DNA of 43,736 nucleotides from Myroides sp. WP-1 (GTDB taxonomy: Bacteria > Bacteroidota > Bacteroidia > Flavobacteriales > Flavobacteriaceae), in NCBI RefSeq assembly GCF_014145635.1, contig NZ_JACHTC010000022.1, positions 1-43,736 on the forward strand, read 5' to 3'. The translations under genes were made by a program, and so were the position numbers. A model generated the notes under the pieces. The model was not told the origin of the DNA and did no database searches. It saw only the letters and a program-made list of their open reading frames with translations. Shown here piece by piece: positions 7,680 to 16,045 of this stretch. Every line of letters begins with the position of its first letter. Position 1 is the stretch's first letter.

Positions 7680-9551
7680 ATGAGTTTAGTTTACCTTTAC
7701 ATAGACAGTTATAGAAACTTTAATAAACAAAGTATAAATTTTGGAGATAAGTATACTTTTAACTATGACGAAATTTCAAAAGAGTTAAAACAAGAAGACA
7801 ATAAATTATATTTGGATAATTTCTACTCAGTAAAAGATTCCGCAACTAAGACAAAAATCACTAATGTAACTAGTATTGTAGGTGCAAATGGGAGTGGGAA
7901 ATCTTCAATATTAAATTTTCTACTAGGAGGTTCACTTAATATTGATATTAAAACACCTTTTTTATACGATTTTATTCTAATCTACAAATTAGATAGCAAG
8001 TACATTGCTTATTGTACAGAAGGACTAGTTATTGAAAGGCATGGAGAAATTTCAATAGAATCACTTAACAAAAAAGATAATAGATACTACCTCAATGATC
8101 ATTTATTTAGAGGAGTTGATGATAATATATCTATTTATTTATCTAATATCATGGATTTTAATGTTTTTTTTTCAAACATCAGTTCTGATAAGCTTATCAA
8201 TTTATCATCAAATTATTTGATGAAGAATAATATTAATCAATACTTAAAAGAAGATTTAAATTTAAAAGTTAAACTGATAGCTAGTAATTTGATTAAAAAT
8301 GAGCGTATAATTCCATTTGAACTACCTAAAGAATTGCAAATAATATCGTCATATGACTATTGGGGTGAAATAAACAGTGATGAGTCCACTATGTTTAATA
8401 GGGGTGGAGATTATTTTATAGAATTGAAGGAGTCAATAAAGTCTCTAACCAATACGTTAACTTCTTTAAAAAGCTATGAAGATGGCTTAAATAGAATTTT
8501 ATATAACTCTTTACTTCAGTATTTATCCACAGATTTCATTTCGCCATTTATTTTTATTGAAGAATCTAAATCACCAATTAATGAAGAGTCGCTCGCTAAA
8601 GAACTTATTATTATAAAAGAATTTTGTTATTATATAAATTTAAAGAATGTTGAGTTAGCGAAAAATATAGAATATCCAATGATTGATATAAGAAACTTAA
8701 TTATAGATATATTAGATAATCTATTGGAAACTTCCAAAGAAAGTGATAAATTAAGTTATAAGTATTTAGAAAAAAGAATTATGTTTTTAAAATACATATA
8801 TAAAATTCCTAATTTAGAACATTCAAATAGTGAAATTGTTTTATTTGAAATTTCTGATGCTTTAGTAAATAATTTAAATACATATTTTGATTCCGTTAAA
8901 AATATGCAATATATTGATTTTAAATTTAGAGACTTAAGTAGTGGCGAAGGCGCTTTGTTATCCATCTTCTCGAGATTATATTCTCTTCGAGTAAGAATTG
9001 ACAAAGGTATATATAGATATTCTAAAAATTTGACTTTAATTTTCGATGAGTTTGATTTATATATGCATCCACATTGGCAAAAAAAATTTCTAAAAATACT
9101 TATAGAGTTTTTAACTGAAATTTATATAGGAAAAAACATACAAATTATATTTGCTACTAACAGTCCTATTCCCATATCTGATGTTTTAGGATATAATATG
9201 GTATTTCTAGAAACCGAAAACGGTAATAGTGCTGTTCGTACTACTTTAAACGAACAGCATGATACTTTTGCAGCAAATATCCACACGTTATATTCAGATT
9301 CTTTCTTTATTCAAGATGGGCTTATTGGAGACTTTGCAAAGACAAAGATTAATGAGGTTATTAGTTATTTAAAAGATAAGTCCAATGAGAATCCGTTTAA
9401 AAATGGTACAGAATTGAGGCAATTTATACTTCAAATAGGAGAACCGCTAATAAAAAACAAATTGCTTACTATGTATAATGATAAAAATAACTTGTCCATA
9501 CATGAGCGTTTAGATAAGATTGAAAAAAAAATAGGGCTAGATAATGATTAA
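7680..9551 (+). CDS. AAA/SMC-like ATPase, Septu PtuA-like
   Basis: The 623-residue protein is an ABC/SMC-type ATPase of the AAA_21/AAA_23 kind. Walker A is GANGSGKS (68-75). The signature-like motif is LSSGEG (419-424). Walker B is LIFDEFD (D456, E457), followed by the PHWQ segment and FATNSP switch region. The middle (about 190-400) is a long helical insertion. It overlaps the HNH nuclease gene by 8 bp, so the two are translationally coupled. ATPase plus HNH pairs are the hallmark of Septu anti-phage systems, where PtuA binds PtuB and controls its nuclease. No reverse transcriptase, which would indicate a retron-Septu type, is nearby. The base composition is strikingly AT-rich compared with the flanking chromosome. 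Confidence 0.85.
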   Translation: MSLVYLYIDSYRNFNKQSINFGDKYTFNYDEISKELKQEDNKLYLDNFYSVKDSATKTKITNVTSIVGANGSGKSSILNFLLGGSLNIDIKTPFLYDFILIYKLDSKYIAYCTEGLVIERHGEISIESLNKKDNRYYLNDHLFRGVDDNISIYLSNIMDFNVFFSNISSDKLINLSSNYLMKNNINQYLKEDLNLKVKLIASNLIKNERIIPFELPKELQIISSYDYWGEINSDESTMFNRGGDYFIELKESIKSLTNTLTSLKSYEDGLNRILYNSLLQYLSTDFISPFIFIEESKSPINEESLAKELIIIKEFCYYINLKNVELAKNIEYPMIDIRNLIIDILDNLLETSKESDKLSYKYLEKRIMFLKYIYKIPNLEHSNSEIVLFEISDALVNNLNTYFDSVKNMQYIDFKFRDLSSGEGALLSIFSRLYSLRVRIDKGIYRYSKNLTLIFDEFDLYMHPHWQKKFLKILIEFLTEIYIGKNIQIIFATNSPIPISDVLGYNMVFLETENGNSAVRTTLNEQHDTFAANIHTLYSDSFFIQDGLIGDFAKTKINEVISYLKDKSNENPFKNGTELRQFILQIGEPLIKNKLLTMYNDKNNLSIHERLDKIEKKIGLDND

Positions 9552-10569
9552 TATTAAAAGACATCTAACTCAAGATATTATTGATGAGCATTTTTCAAAC
9601 ATCTATTTAAATAATATAAATTTGGAAACGGGTAAAAGTAAAAAGATAATGCCTAACTATCTGGATGAGTTATTAGATTTAGATTTGAATGATAGACAAA
9701 GAACAGCAATAGAGTTTTTAAAACTTAATGTTTGCAATCAAGAGAACTCTATTTTGATTCGAGATGTGAATGCTTTGTCTGAATTTAAAAAGGAGTATGA
9801 GGAAAGTTTTAAAACTGTATTAGATACGGAAATAGTATATAAACAAAATAAGTCTATGACACTGAGAAGGTATCTTCTGGATAAAGTGTTTTATTATGCG
9901 GACTACGATAGATGGGATGCTTATGGCTTAGCTAAAAAATTAAATGTAAATGTTTGTCCGTATTGTAATCAGTTGCCTACTTATACGATTGGGACGTCTC
10001 TTAAAAAAGGAGTACGCCCTGAATTTGATCATTTCTTTGATAAAGCAAGATTTCCGTATTTAGCATTGTCAATTTATAATTTAGTTCCCTCTTGTCATAT
10101 CTGTAATAGTAATTTAAAAGGAAGTACCAAGTTAAATTTAGATGATCATTATCATCCTTACCTAAAAGGTTTTGATGAACAAGGGATTAAGTTTACGCTA
10201 GGAATTGAAAAAGTTGAAATGCTTTTGACCAGTATTTATCAAAAGAAAGCGGTTTTTAAAGAAAAAGATACTTACAAAATTGAAATAGTCGGTTCTGAAA
10301 ACATTAATATTTTTCGATTAGAGGATCGGTATAATTATGATATAAGTTATATAGATGAGATTATAAAAAAAGCTTTTATCTATAACGACTCCTATGTTGA
10401 GAGTTTGTACAAAGAATGGGACGAATTGTTTTCTTCTAAAGAAGAAATTAAACAAACTTTAATGGGGAACTATTTAAATTCTCAGGATATAGGAAAAAGA
10501 CCATTAGGTAAATTAACTAGAGATATAACGGAAGAGTTGAATATTTTTTCAAAAAAGACATTTCTATAG
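9544..10569 (+). CDS. HNH endonuclease, Septu PtuB-like
   Basis: The 341-residue protein carries an HNH module in the middle: CPYC (C138, C141), then FDHFFDK (D162, H163), then NLVPSCHICNSNLKG (C184, C187, N188), and DDHYHPY (around 201-206). Four cysteines would hold structural zinc and H163 would activate water. The N-terminal 120 residues are helical and probably bind the ATPase; the C-terminal 130 residues are unassigned. Its start overlaps the ATPase stop. Together they match the PtuA-PtuB arrangement, predicting cleavage of DNA (or tRNA in related systems) on phage infection. Exact subtype and target are inferred. Confidence 0.87.
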   Translation: MINIKRHLTQDIIDEHFSNIYLNNINLETGKSKKIMPNYLDELLDLDLNDRQRTAIEFLKLNVCNQENSILIRDVNALSEFKKEYEESFKTVLDTEIVYKQNKSMTLRRYLLDKVFYYADYDRWDAYGLAKKLNVNVCPYCNQLPTYTIGTSLKKGVRPEFDHFFDKARFPYLALSIYNLVPSCHICNSNLKGSTKLNLDDHYHPYLKGFDEQGIKFTLGIEKVEMLLTSIYQKKAVFKEKDTYKIEIVGSENINIFRLEDRYNYDISYIDEIIKKAFIYNDSYVESLYKEWDELFSSKEEIKQTLMGNYLNSQDIGKRPLGKLTRDITEELNIFSKKTFL

Positions 10570-10629
10570 ATTATTAATGGAGCAAACTTCACAAAAAACT
10601 AATCCTATATAAGTAATTATAAAAATAAT

Positions 10630-10637
10630 TATATTTG
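10630..10637 (+). promoter_or_regulatory. Promoter-like box with no obvious gene downstream
   Basis: TATATTTG matches TAnnTTTG and is preceded by an AT inverted repeat (TAATTAT/ATAATTA). The region it would transcribe (10645-10940) holds repeat copy A and ends at a strong hairpin, so it could give a small RNA. The match may also be chance in AT-rich DNA. Confidence 0.3.
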
Positions 10638-10683
10638 TATCAGAATCAAACAATTCCAATCATAGTTTAAAACTTTCGTAATA

Positions 10684-10780
10684 AGGTGCTCACTCCAATT
10701 CAAAAAAGTGAACCTCCCTATTTATAAAGCATACGAAATAAAAGAGGCTAACCCTCTTTCTCCGCAAAGAAGACCGATAA
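10684..10780 (+). repeat. Intergenic repeat, copy A
   Basis: About 100 bp align with 15211-15307 with roughly four in five bases identical. Conserved blocks include CAAAAAAGTGAA, TAAAGCATAC and TAAAAGAGGCTAACCCTCTT. Both copies can form two small hairpins: TCACT/AGTGA and AAAGAGG/CCTCTTT around CTAAC. Copy A contains the 14-bp candidate attachment core. The rest of the 10570-10951 gap shows no credible gene. Confidence 0.7.
10752..10765 (+). repeat. Candidate right attachment core (14-bp direct repeat)
   Basis: CCCTCTTTCTCCGC is identical to 114-127, in the same orientation, 183 bp after the Septu-like pair. It lies inside repeat copy A; copy B has two substitutions in this core. The paralogy on both sides of the core complicates the att interpretation. 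Confidence 0.4.
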
Positions 10781-10902
10781 TATCGCATGAATATAATGGA
10801 GATAGGTACAAACCTCAGCTCCCGTGTTCTGTAAACGAAAAACAATACACCCTAGATCTAAACCTGTTTTTAATTACAAAAAAAGATCAATAAATATAAA
10901 AA

Positions 10903-10937
10903 GCGAAGAGGGTGACCATTTAGGTCACCCTCTTCGT
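10903..10937 (-). terminator. Terminator of the amidohydrolase gene
   Basis: A 14-bp perfect stem (CGAAGAGGGTGACC pairing with GGTCACCCTCTTCG, loop ATTTA) is followed on the minus strand by CTTTTTATATTT. It lies 15 bp beyond the amidohydrolase stop codon. Confidence 0.8.
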
Positions 10938-10951
10938 TATCTAAAAATCTA

Positions 10952-12316
10952 TTATTTAGGACTTATTAGATCTTTGTATATTTTTCCGTTTTTGATAATG
11001 AGCAGTAAGTTGTTTTTTGGGTCTTCAATTACACTGATATCTTTTAGAGCATTTTTGTCAAAAAGTAAGATATCTGCATAGGCGCCTTCCGCAATTCTGC
11101 CTAGGTCTAAAGGATAAGGATCTCTAGCACCACTCATTTTAAGTAGTTGAGCATTGTCATAAGTAATCATTTTTAAAATTTGGTAATTGCTGAACCACTG
11201 CTTTAGTTTAACTACTAATTCATTTTGTCTTAGTGGGTTTTTAGGCGGAGAAACTAAGTCAGTTCCAAAAGCTAGTTTTACTTTGTGTTTTTTTGCCCAG
11301 GTGTATACTTTGTCAGTTCCTTTGCCCACTAATATTTTATTGGCAATTTGTACAGGATCAGTATAGGCACTTGCATCTTCATCAAAAGGTTGCATGCTCA
11401 ACCAAAGATTTTTTTGTGCGATAAGTTCTATTGTAGGCTCATCCAACAAATGTCCGTGGTCGATACACTTAACCCCTGCATCAATAGCTTGTCTAACTGC
11501 TTTAGGGGTATAGGCATGAACCGTTACATAAGTTCCCCAGTTTTCTGCTGCATCAACGGCTGCTTTAATCTCTTTTGTCGTGTATTGAGTTGCGTCTAAC
11601 GGATCGTATATCGTAGCCACACCGCCACCGGCCATTACTTTTAATTGAGAAGCTCCTTTTCTCAACTGCTCTCTTGCGGCAACAGTAACCTCTTGTTCGC
11701 CATCAGCAATAATACTTCCGCCTAATACCTGAAATCGAGGAGGGTTGTGGTCAATCATGCGAGGTTCAGACCATGAAAAACCAGCATCTCCGTGTCCACT
11801 TGTTTGTGAAATCATGGCTTCACTGGGATAAATTCGAGGTCCATTATTGATACCTGAGTCATTCGCTTGTTTGATTCCCATCACGTGTCCTCCTAAGTCT
11901 CTTACTGTTGTAAATCCACGTTGTAAAGTGTTCTCAGATTCTTTTGCTGCATTGATAAACAAGAAACTCTCCTCTCCCATTGTAATTGCTGCATTGGAAT
12001 TAGCTGCTAAAAAAGAATGCCAATGACAGTCAATCATCCCTGGCATCACGAATTTGCCCTTCCCGTCAATTACTCTTGCACCGATAAGTTCTGATGAGGG
12101 TAATTCATCCTTGCCAAATACTAGCATTTTAATTTTTTCCTTCTCCATGACGATTGAACCAATTAGAGTTTGCTCGTCTTTACCATTAAAAATTTCTACA
12201 TTTTTGAGGATAATTCTTTCATCGGTAAAATCTGGAGCCTTACTTTGAGCAAATCCCATAGTCGTTAAAAGAAGTGCTCCGAAAAGCACGTTGGTTTTTA
12301 ATAATTTTTGTTTCAT
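10952..12316 (-). CDS. Secreted amidohydrolase (imidazolonepropionase/prolidase-like)
   Basis: The 454-residue protein begins with a signal peptide (about residues 1-23, ending GFAQS), so it is exported to the periplasm or beyond. The metal-dependent hydrolase barrel is complete. DCHWHS (H98, H100) is the first metal motif; VTVHAYTP and IDHGHLLD provide the further metal histidines; FGTDL supplies the catalytic aspartate. A small beta-sandwich is formed by both ends, closing with ADILLFDKNAL and IIKNGKIYKD. Secreted members of this family hydrolyse Xaa-Pro or other cyclic/peptidic amide substrates. The substrate here is not determined. It stands alone, with its own terminator. Confidence 0.9.
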   Translation of the reverse strand: MKQKLLKTNVLFGALLLTTMGFAQSKAPDFTDERIILKNVEIFNGKDEQTLIGSIVMEKEKIKMLVFGKDELPSSELIGARVIDGKGKFVMPGMIDCHWHSFLAANSNAAITMGEESFLFINAAKESENTLQRGFTTVRDLGGHVMGIKQANDSGINNGPRIYPSEAMISQTSGHGDAGFSWSEPRMIDHNPPRFQVLGGSIIADGEQEVTVAAREQLRKGASQLKVMAGGGVATIYDPLDATQYTTKEIKAAVDAAENWGTYVTVHAYTPKAVRQAIDAGVKCIDHGHLLDEPTIELIAQKNLWLSMQPFDEDASAYTDPVQIANKILVGKGTDKVYTWAKKHKVKLAFGTDLVSPPKNPLRQNELVVKLKQWFSNYQILKMITYDNAQLLKMSGARDPYPLDLGRIAEGAYADILLFDKNALKDISVIEDPKNNLLLIIKNGKIYKDLISPK

Positions 12317-12423
12317 AATATGTAATAATTTTTGTTAAATATAATACAATTAAACTATTGTTTGTGAATTTTGAGTTTAAAAGAATATTTTTTTAATACA
12401 AATTGAGATGTTTTTATTCTTAA

Positions 12424-12495
12424 TTAAAAAAAGCGATAGCAGGGCTACCAGCTCTTGGGGCAGTTGCTTTTACTAAAGCTTCCATTGATGTTTAA
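12424..12495 (+). pseudogene. Possible 3' remnant of a lost gene
   Basis: After an in-frame stop, 23 codons read KKAIAGLPALGAVAFTKASI and then DV-stop. The small hydrophobic composition looks like a genuine protein end rather than random translation. No upstream coding part remains. The family cannot be told. Confidence 0.25.
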
Positions 12496-13117
12496 AATCT
12501 TTATAGCATAAGTCCAACTTAATACCCTGTACCTAAGGTGCAAATCAGAACATAGTAGCCTTCTTTCAATGGGTTGACGATTTGCGGATGTTGATCTAAG
12601 GTACAAGGTGACTTGGCGATACTGAGTGTTCAATTTCTTTCGAGTAGGAGGGGATTTGGTGGTTTTGACGCTCGGTAGGGCGTATGATGTTCAAAGAGAT
12701 CGTCTTGACTAAAGAATTTTTTCTTGTAGAAAATAAGATGGAATCTTCTTTTATAAGAAATAGTTTCTGCGAAGCAGTATGGTGTTGGTTTTCTCTGTTT
12801 AGGAGATGTAAACCCTATCAACAACGTTTGATCTTTCAACCGTTATTTTCTTTTGACTTGATACAAAAGAAACAAAAGATCAAGCCCGCACCCGTAATTT
12901 TTATTTCGCAACGAAATTGTATAGGAGATGGTGGATTGAGAACTAAAAGTTTGGGTAATTTTGAAAAATAATAGAAACAAAGTTCATTTAAAAAGAATTT
13001 TTATACCTTTGCTGTCAAATATACTAGTGTAGTATTCCAAAAAAGTATTCATACCTAAAACTGTTTGATGTCCGTATTATAGCCTATTTTCGAGTAAAAG
13101 TCATTCTTTAATGCTTA

Positions 13118-13161
13118 CTTATACTAAAATCACAAGGTAGATTTTAGCAAATTAGTATAAG
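13118..13161. repeat. Hairpin upstream of the MutS2-like gene
   Basis: CTTATACTAA (13118-13127) is the exact complement of TTAGTATAAG (13152-13161), with AAATC/GATTT inside. It lies 133 bp before the MutS2-like start and downstream of TACCTTTG (13004-13011), a TAnnTTTG box. It may therefore be part of a roughly 280-base leader. Function is unknown. Confidence 0.4.
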
Positions 13162-13293
13162 TTGTTTCAGTTCATAATTATCTATAGGGTTATGAAGCAA
13201 GTTGTATATGTAGTATAAGTTTCGAAAATATTGAGTTCTATTTATAATACGTCATTCTATGTGAATTGACATTAACTATGGTATCGAATCAAT

Positions 13294-15189
13294 ATGATTT
13301 TCCCTAATAATTACGAAGAAAAATGCGGTTTTACTGTAATCCGCGAAATGCTTATCGATAGATGTTTAAGTCCTTTTGGAATTGAAAAGGTACATCAGGT
13401 AACTGTGCAAAAAGACTATGCAATAATTTACTATCAATTAGAACAGGTAAAAGAGTTTATACATTTACTTCAAATAGAACGCGGTTTTCCATTGGATACT
13501 TATGTAGATACCCGAGCGATTGTTCAGCAGGTGCTAGCAGATGCAGGATTATGGTGTACTACCGAAGAGTTTACTGCGATCAAACAGACATTGAGCAATG
13601 GGCAGAAGTTGCTCCAAATTGTATCACAACAAACGGATGATGTATATCGTTATCCGACGGTAGCACTTATTGCAGCGGGAGTTATTCCCATGCATGAATT
13701 ACTTGATCGAATTGAACAGGTTATCGATAAAAATGGTCAGATGCGCGATGGTGCTTCTAAAGAATTAGCTTCTATTCGAAAAGAGAAAGTGCAAGTAGCG
13801 CATGCCATACAGAAGAAGTTCGACACCATCATGCGCAAGGCACAGGCAGCAGGGCTCACAGATAATGAGATGGCTGCAAGCATTAGAGACGGGCGATTGG
13901 TAATCCCCGTAACGGCTTCTTTTAAACGCAAATTTAAAGGTGTGATTCACGATGAGTCTCGATCGGGTAAGACTGTTTTTATTGAACCAGAAGAATTAGT
14001 TCAAGAAAATACGCGATTATTCGTCTTGGAGCAAGAAGAACGACGCGAGATCGTCCGTATATTGATGGAAATGACAGACGTGGTGCGAAAGCATCATCAG
14101 GCACTGTATAAACTTTATAACTTTATCGGTGATGTTGATCTACTGAGAGCCAAGGCTTTGTTAGCACAAAAAATAGGAGGGGTGATGCCGATCGTAGAAA
14201 ATGTGCAACAAATTGTATGGAAAGATGCTTATCATCCTATTTTGCAGCTTGCATTAAAAACACAAGATCAAGTGTTGAATCCCTTACAGCTGACTTTAGA
14301 GAAAGACAATCGCATCTTGGTTGTTTCTGGTGCAAATTCTGGAGGTAAGTCTGTTGCTTTAAAAACCGTAGCGCTCTTGCAATATATGTTGCAATGTGGA
14401 TTATTGATTCCCGTTGACCCAAAATCTAAAGCGGGGATATTTGAACATATGTTTATGGATATAGGAGATGGTCAAAGTATCGAAAACAATCTGAGTACGT
14501 ATACCGCTCATTTAAACAATATGAAAGTGTTCTTAGAACACACCCATGCAAGTACTTTGATCTTAATTGATGAATTTGGAGGAGGGACGGAACCAGAGTT
14601 GGGTGGAGCTATAGCAGAAAGCATTTTAGAGCGGTTAAATGAGCGTGGGTGTTATGGTATTATTACAACGCATTTTTACAACTTAAAAGGATTGGCTCAG
14701 CGTACGAAAGGATTACAAAATGGCGCAATGCTGTATGATTTTAAAGAGATGAAACCGCTGTATGAACTTTCACAAGGACATCCAGGTAGTTCGTATGCTT
14801 TAGATGTAGCCAAAAGAATTGGACTTGCGGAGGATCTCTTACTTCATGCTTCTCAGAAAATTGATGCGAATTATTTGCGCATTGAACAACAGCTGCAAGA
14901 AGTGGTGGCGATGAAAGTAGCTGAACGCAAGCTCCAACAAGTACAAAGGGTAGAAGAAGAAGTTGCCCCAGCTATAGTGAAGGAAGAAGTGAGTAGGGAA
15001 GAGGTCGTCCTCTTAGAGAATGAAGGTATGATGGAGGAAAAAGCGTTAGTCGTTGGAGATTTTGTCAAGCGAAATGGAAAGGGCAAAGCGGGGGAAATAA
15101 TCGAAATACGAGGAAAGAAAGCGACTGTGGTGATAGAGAGTATGAAGTTTACGATCGCGGTTGAAGAGTTGGTTCGCAGTAATGCGTAA
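13294..15189 (+). CDS. MutS2-like DNA mismatch-repair-family ATPase lacking the Smr domain
   Basis: The 631-residue protein has the MutS family lever/core helices (about 1-320) and ATPase. Walker A is GANSGGKS (346-353), Walker B is LILIDEFGGGTEP (D426, E427), and the TTHFYNLKGLA switch is present. There is no N-terminal mismatch-binding domain, as in MutS2. The C-terminus (about 590-631, VGDFVKRNGKGKAGEIIEI) matches the KOW-like segment of MutS2. The protein then stops where MutS2 (about 780 residues) would continue with the Smr nuclease domain. It probably binds branched DNA or stalled ribosomes as MutS2 does, without own nuclease activity. A strong terminator follows. Confidence 0.85.
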   Translation: MIFPNNYEEKCGFTVIREMLIDRCLSPFGIEKVHQVTVQKDYAIIYYQLEQVKEFIHLLQIERGFPLDTYVDTRAIVQQVLADAGLWCTTEEFTAIKQTLSNGQKLLQIVSQQTDDVYRYPTVALIAAGVIPMHELLDRIEQVIDKNGQMRDGASKELASIRKEKVQVAHAIQKKFDTIMRKAQAAGLTDNEMAASIRDGRLVIPVTASFKRKFKGVIHDESRSGKTVFIEPEELVQENTRLFVLEQEERREIVRILMEMTDVVRKHHQALYKLYNFIGDVDLLRAKALLAQKIGGVMPIVENVQQIVWKDAYHPILQLALKTQDQVLNPLQLTLEKDNRILVVSGANSGGKSVALKTVALLQYMLQCGLLIPVDPKSKAGIFEHMFMDIGDGQSIENNLSTYTAHLNNMKVFLEHTHASTLILIDEFGGGTEPELGGAIAESILERLNERGCYGIITTHFYNLKGLAQRTKGLQNGAMLYDFKEMKPLYELSQGHPGSSYALDVAKRIGLAEDLLLHASQKIDANYLRIEQQLQEVVAMKVAERKLQQVQRVEEEVAPAIVKEEVSREEVVLLENEGMMEEKALVVGDFVKRNGKGKAGEIIEIRGKKATVVIESMKFTIAVEELVRSNA

Positions 15190-15210
15190 AACAAATAAAC
15201 TTTCCTCATC

Positions 15211-15307
15211 AGGCACTCACCCCAATCCAAAAAAGTGAATCGCCCTGTTTGTAAAGCATACAGAGTAAAAGAGGCTAACCCTCTTTTTCCACAACGCAAA
15301 CCGATAA
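15211..15307 (+). repeat. Intergenic repeat, copy B
   Basis: This aligns with copy A (10684-10780) over about 100 bp. It begins 22 bp after the MutS2-like stop codon and runs into the terminator hairpin, of which copy A keeps only the CCGATAA part. The attachment-core equivalent reads CCCTCTTTTTCCAC. Confidence 0.7.
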
Positions 15308-15334
15308 CGTGAGTTATTGGTTTGCGTTTTTTTT
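15293..15334 (+). terminator. Terminator after the MutS2-like gene
   Basis: AACGCAAACC pairs with GGTTTGCGTT, extended inward by ATAAC/GTTAT around the loop GTGA. An eight-T run follows. Confidence 0.85.
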
Positions 15335-15444
15335 AACCCTTTTTCAATACCGTATGTTCTTTTCAACGATATAAAAAGACAACAGATTAACTAGCAGGAA
15401 AAGAAAATGAGTCAAGTGATAAAAATGATGAATTTCATTTGAGA

Positions 15445-15960
15445 TTACCTCTCAACCTTAGTTAAATGCAATTGGAGAAACCCGTGGTGTACGTTATGCG
15501 TTACAAGATTAAATTTCGTACTTAAAGTATGGGGCGTGCCTAAGATGTCTGTACCTCCAATAAATAGGGGATTGATATTCAAATAAAGATCCGTGACGAG
15601 TTCTTTATCGATAAAAGCATTGAAAGTACCAGTTCCGCCACCAATAGCTAGTTCAGTACCTCCTTTTGCAGCCATATAAGCTATTGCTTCCTCAGGACTA
15701 CTAACAAAAGTATACCCTTTCACAGCGTGAGTGAGATTCGTAGACAATACTATAAGCTCTATTCCCGTAAAAAGAGCTTTAACCTCTTGAGAGAAATTTT
15801 GAAAACTTTGAAAAGTATTGTAGCCTATGACTAAATTCCCTACTTGATGTGCAAAATCAAGATAGAACGTTAAGGCTTCTGCAGGTAATTGATACGTTGG
15901 ATTATCCGATATAACCACTTTACCATTGATGGAGATGTTGGCAATTAAAGCTATTTTCAT
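15445..15960 (-). CDS. Dihydrofolate-reductase family protein (RibD C-terminal type)
   Basis: The 171-residue protein matches the DHFR/RibD C-terminal fold across its length. Features are MKIALIANISINGKV at the start, GYNTFQSF in place of the G-R-x-T/S motif, IGGGTGTFNAFI as the NADPH-binding glycine loop (about 115-126), and a closing DLYLNINPLFIGGTDILG. These proteins are NADPH-dependent reductases of unknown substrate, distinct from folate-pathway DHFR. It is divergent from the HxlR regulator gene with promoter boxes 15 bp apart, so HxlR probably controls it. Confidence 0.88.
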   Translation of the reverse strand: MKIALIANISINGKVVISDNPTYQLPAEALTFYLDFAHQVGNLVIGYNTFQSFQNFSQEVKALFTGIELIVLSTNLTHAVKGYTFVSSPEEAIAYMAAKGGTELAIGGGTGTFNAFIDKELVTDLYLNINPLFIGGTDILGTPHTLSTKFNLVTHNVHHGFLQLHLTKVER

Positions 15961-15982
15961 GTTATAGTTTTTAAAATAAACA

Positions 15983-15990
15983 CAAATCTA
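15983..15990 (-). promoter_or_regulatory. -7 box for the DHFR-family gene
   Basis: Read on the minus strand, TAGATTTG fits TAnnTTTG and lies 23 bp before the start codon. It sits back to back with the HxlR promoter. Confidence 0.5.
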
Positions 15991-16004
15991 AAACACGGTT
16001 ATTT

Positions 16005-16012
16005 TATATTTG
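16005..16012 (+). promoter_or_regulatory. -7 box for the HxlR gene
   Basis: TATATTTG fits TAnnTTTG and lies 34 bp before the HxlR start codon. The two divergent promoters would compete or be repressed together by one bound regulator. Confidence 0.5.
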
Positions 16013-16045
16013 CTATGACTTACCTCTAGGAAAGTAACAAATATA

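Larger units (their letters stand above)
114..10765. mobile_element. Putative integrative/conjugative element remnant carrying a Septu-like defence pair
   Basis: The block begins with a tyrosine recombinase and a small HTH excisionase-like gene, and also holds an XRE regulator, a DUF3408 conjugation-associated protein and an oriT-like structured region. These genes typically travel together in Bacteroidetes conjugative transposons. No relaxase, coupling protein or tra pilus genes are present, so it is at best a remnant or a mobilizable island. The same 14 bases, CCCTCTTTCTCCGC, occur at 114-127 and 10752-10765 and could be the attachment cores. The boundaries are inferred; the gene content is seen directly. 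Confidence 0.5.
12317..13293. other. 977-bp gap without intact gene
   Basis: Short reading frames here look random. Noted items are a 23-codon decayed reading frame (12424-12495), a stretch around 12851-12884 that is a short imperfect repeat of CTTTTGACTTGAT and AAAAGATCAAG flanking AAAAGAAACA, a -7-like box at 13004, and a hairpin at 13118-13161. The repeat-like string near 12851 resembles a sequence I recall as common between flavobacterial genes, but I cannot verify this here. Confidence 0.55.

Noticed and set aside
7144..10569. Retron-type Septu system
   Set aside because: No reverse transcriptase gene is present; only the structured upstream region is suggestive.
10708..11081. Short open frames over repeat copy A and the following hairpin
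   Set aside because: They follow repeat and terminator sequence, have no family character and overlap the amidohydrolase end.
12445..12971. Three short open frames in the gap before the MutS2-like gene
   Set aside because: Composition looks random, they overlap each other, and no start signals or conserved motifs are seen.
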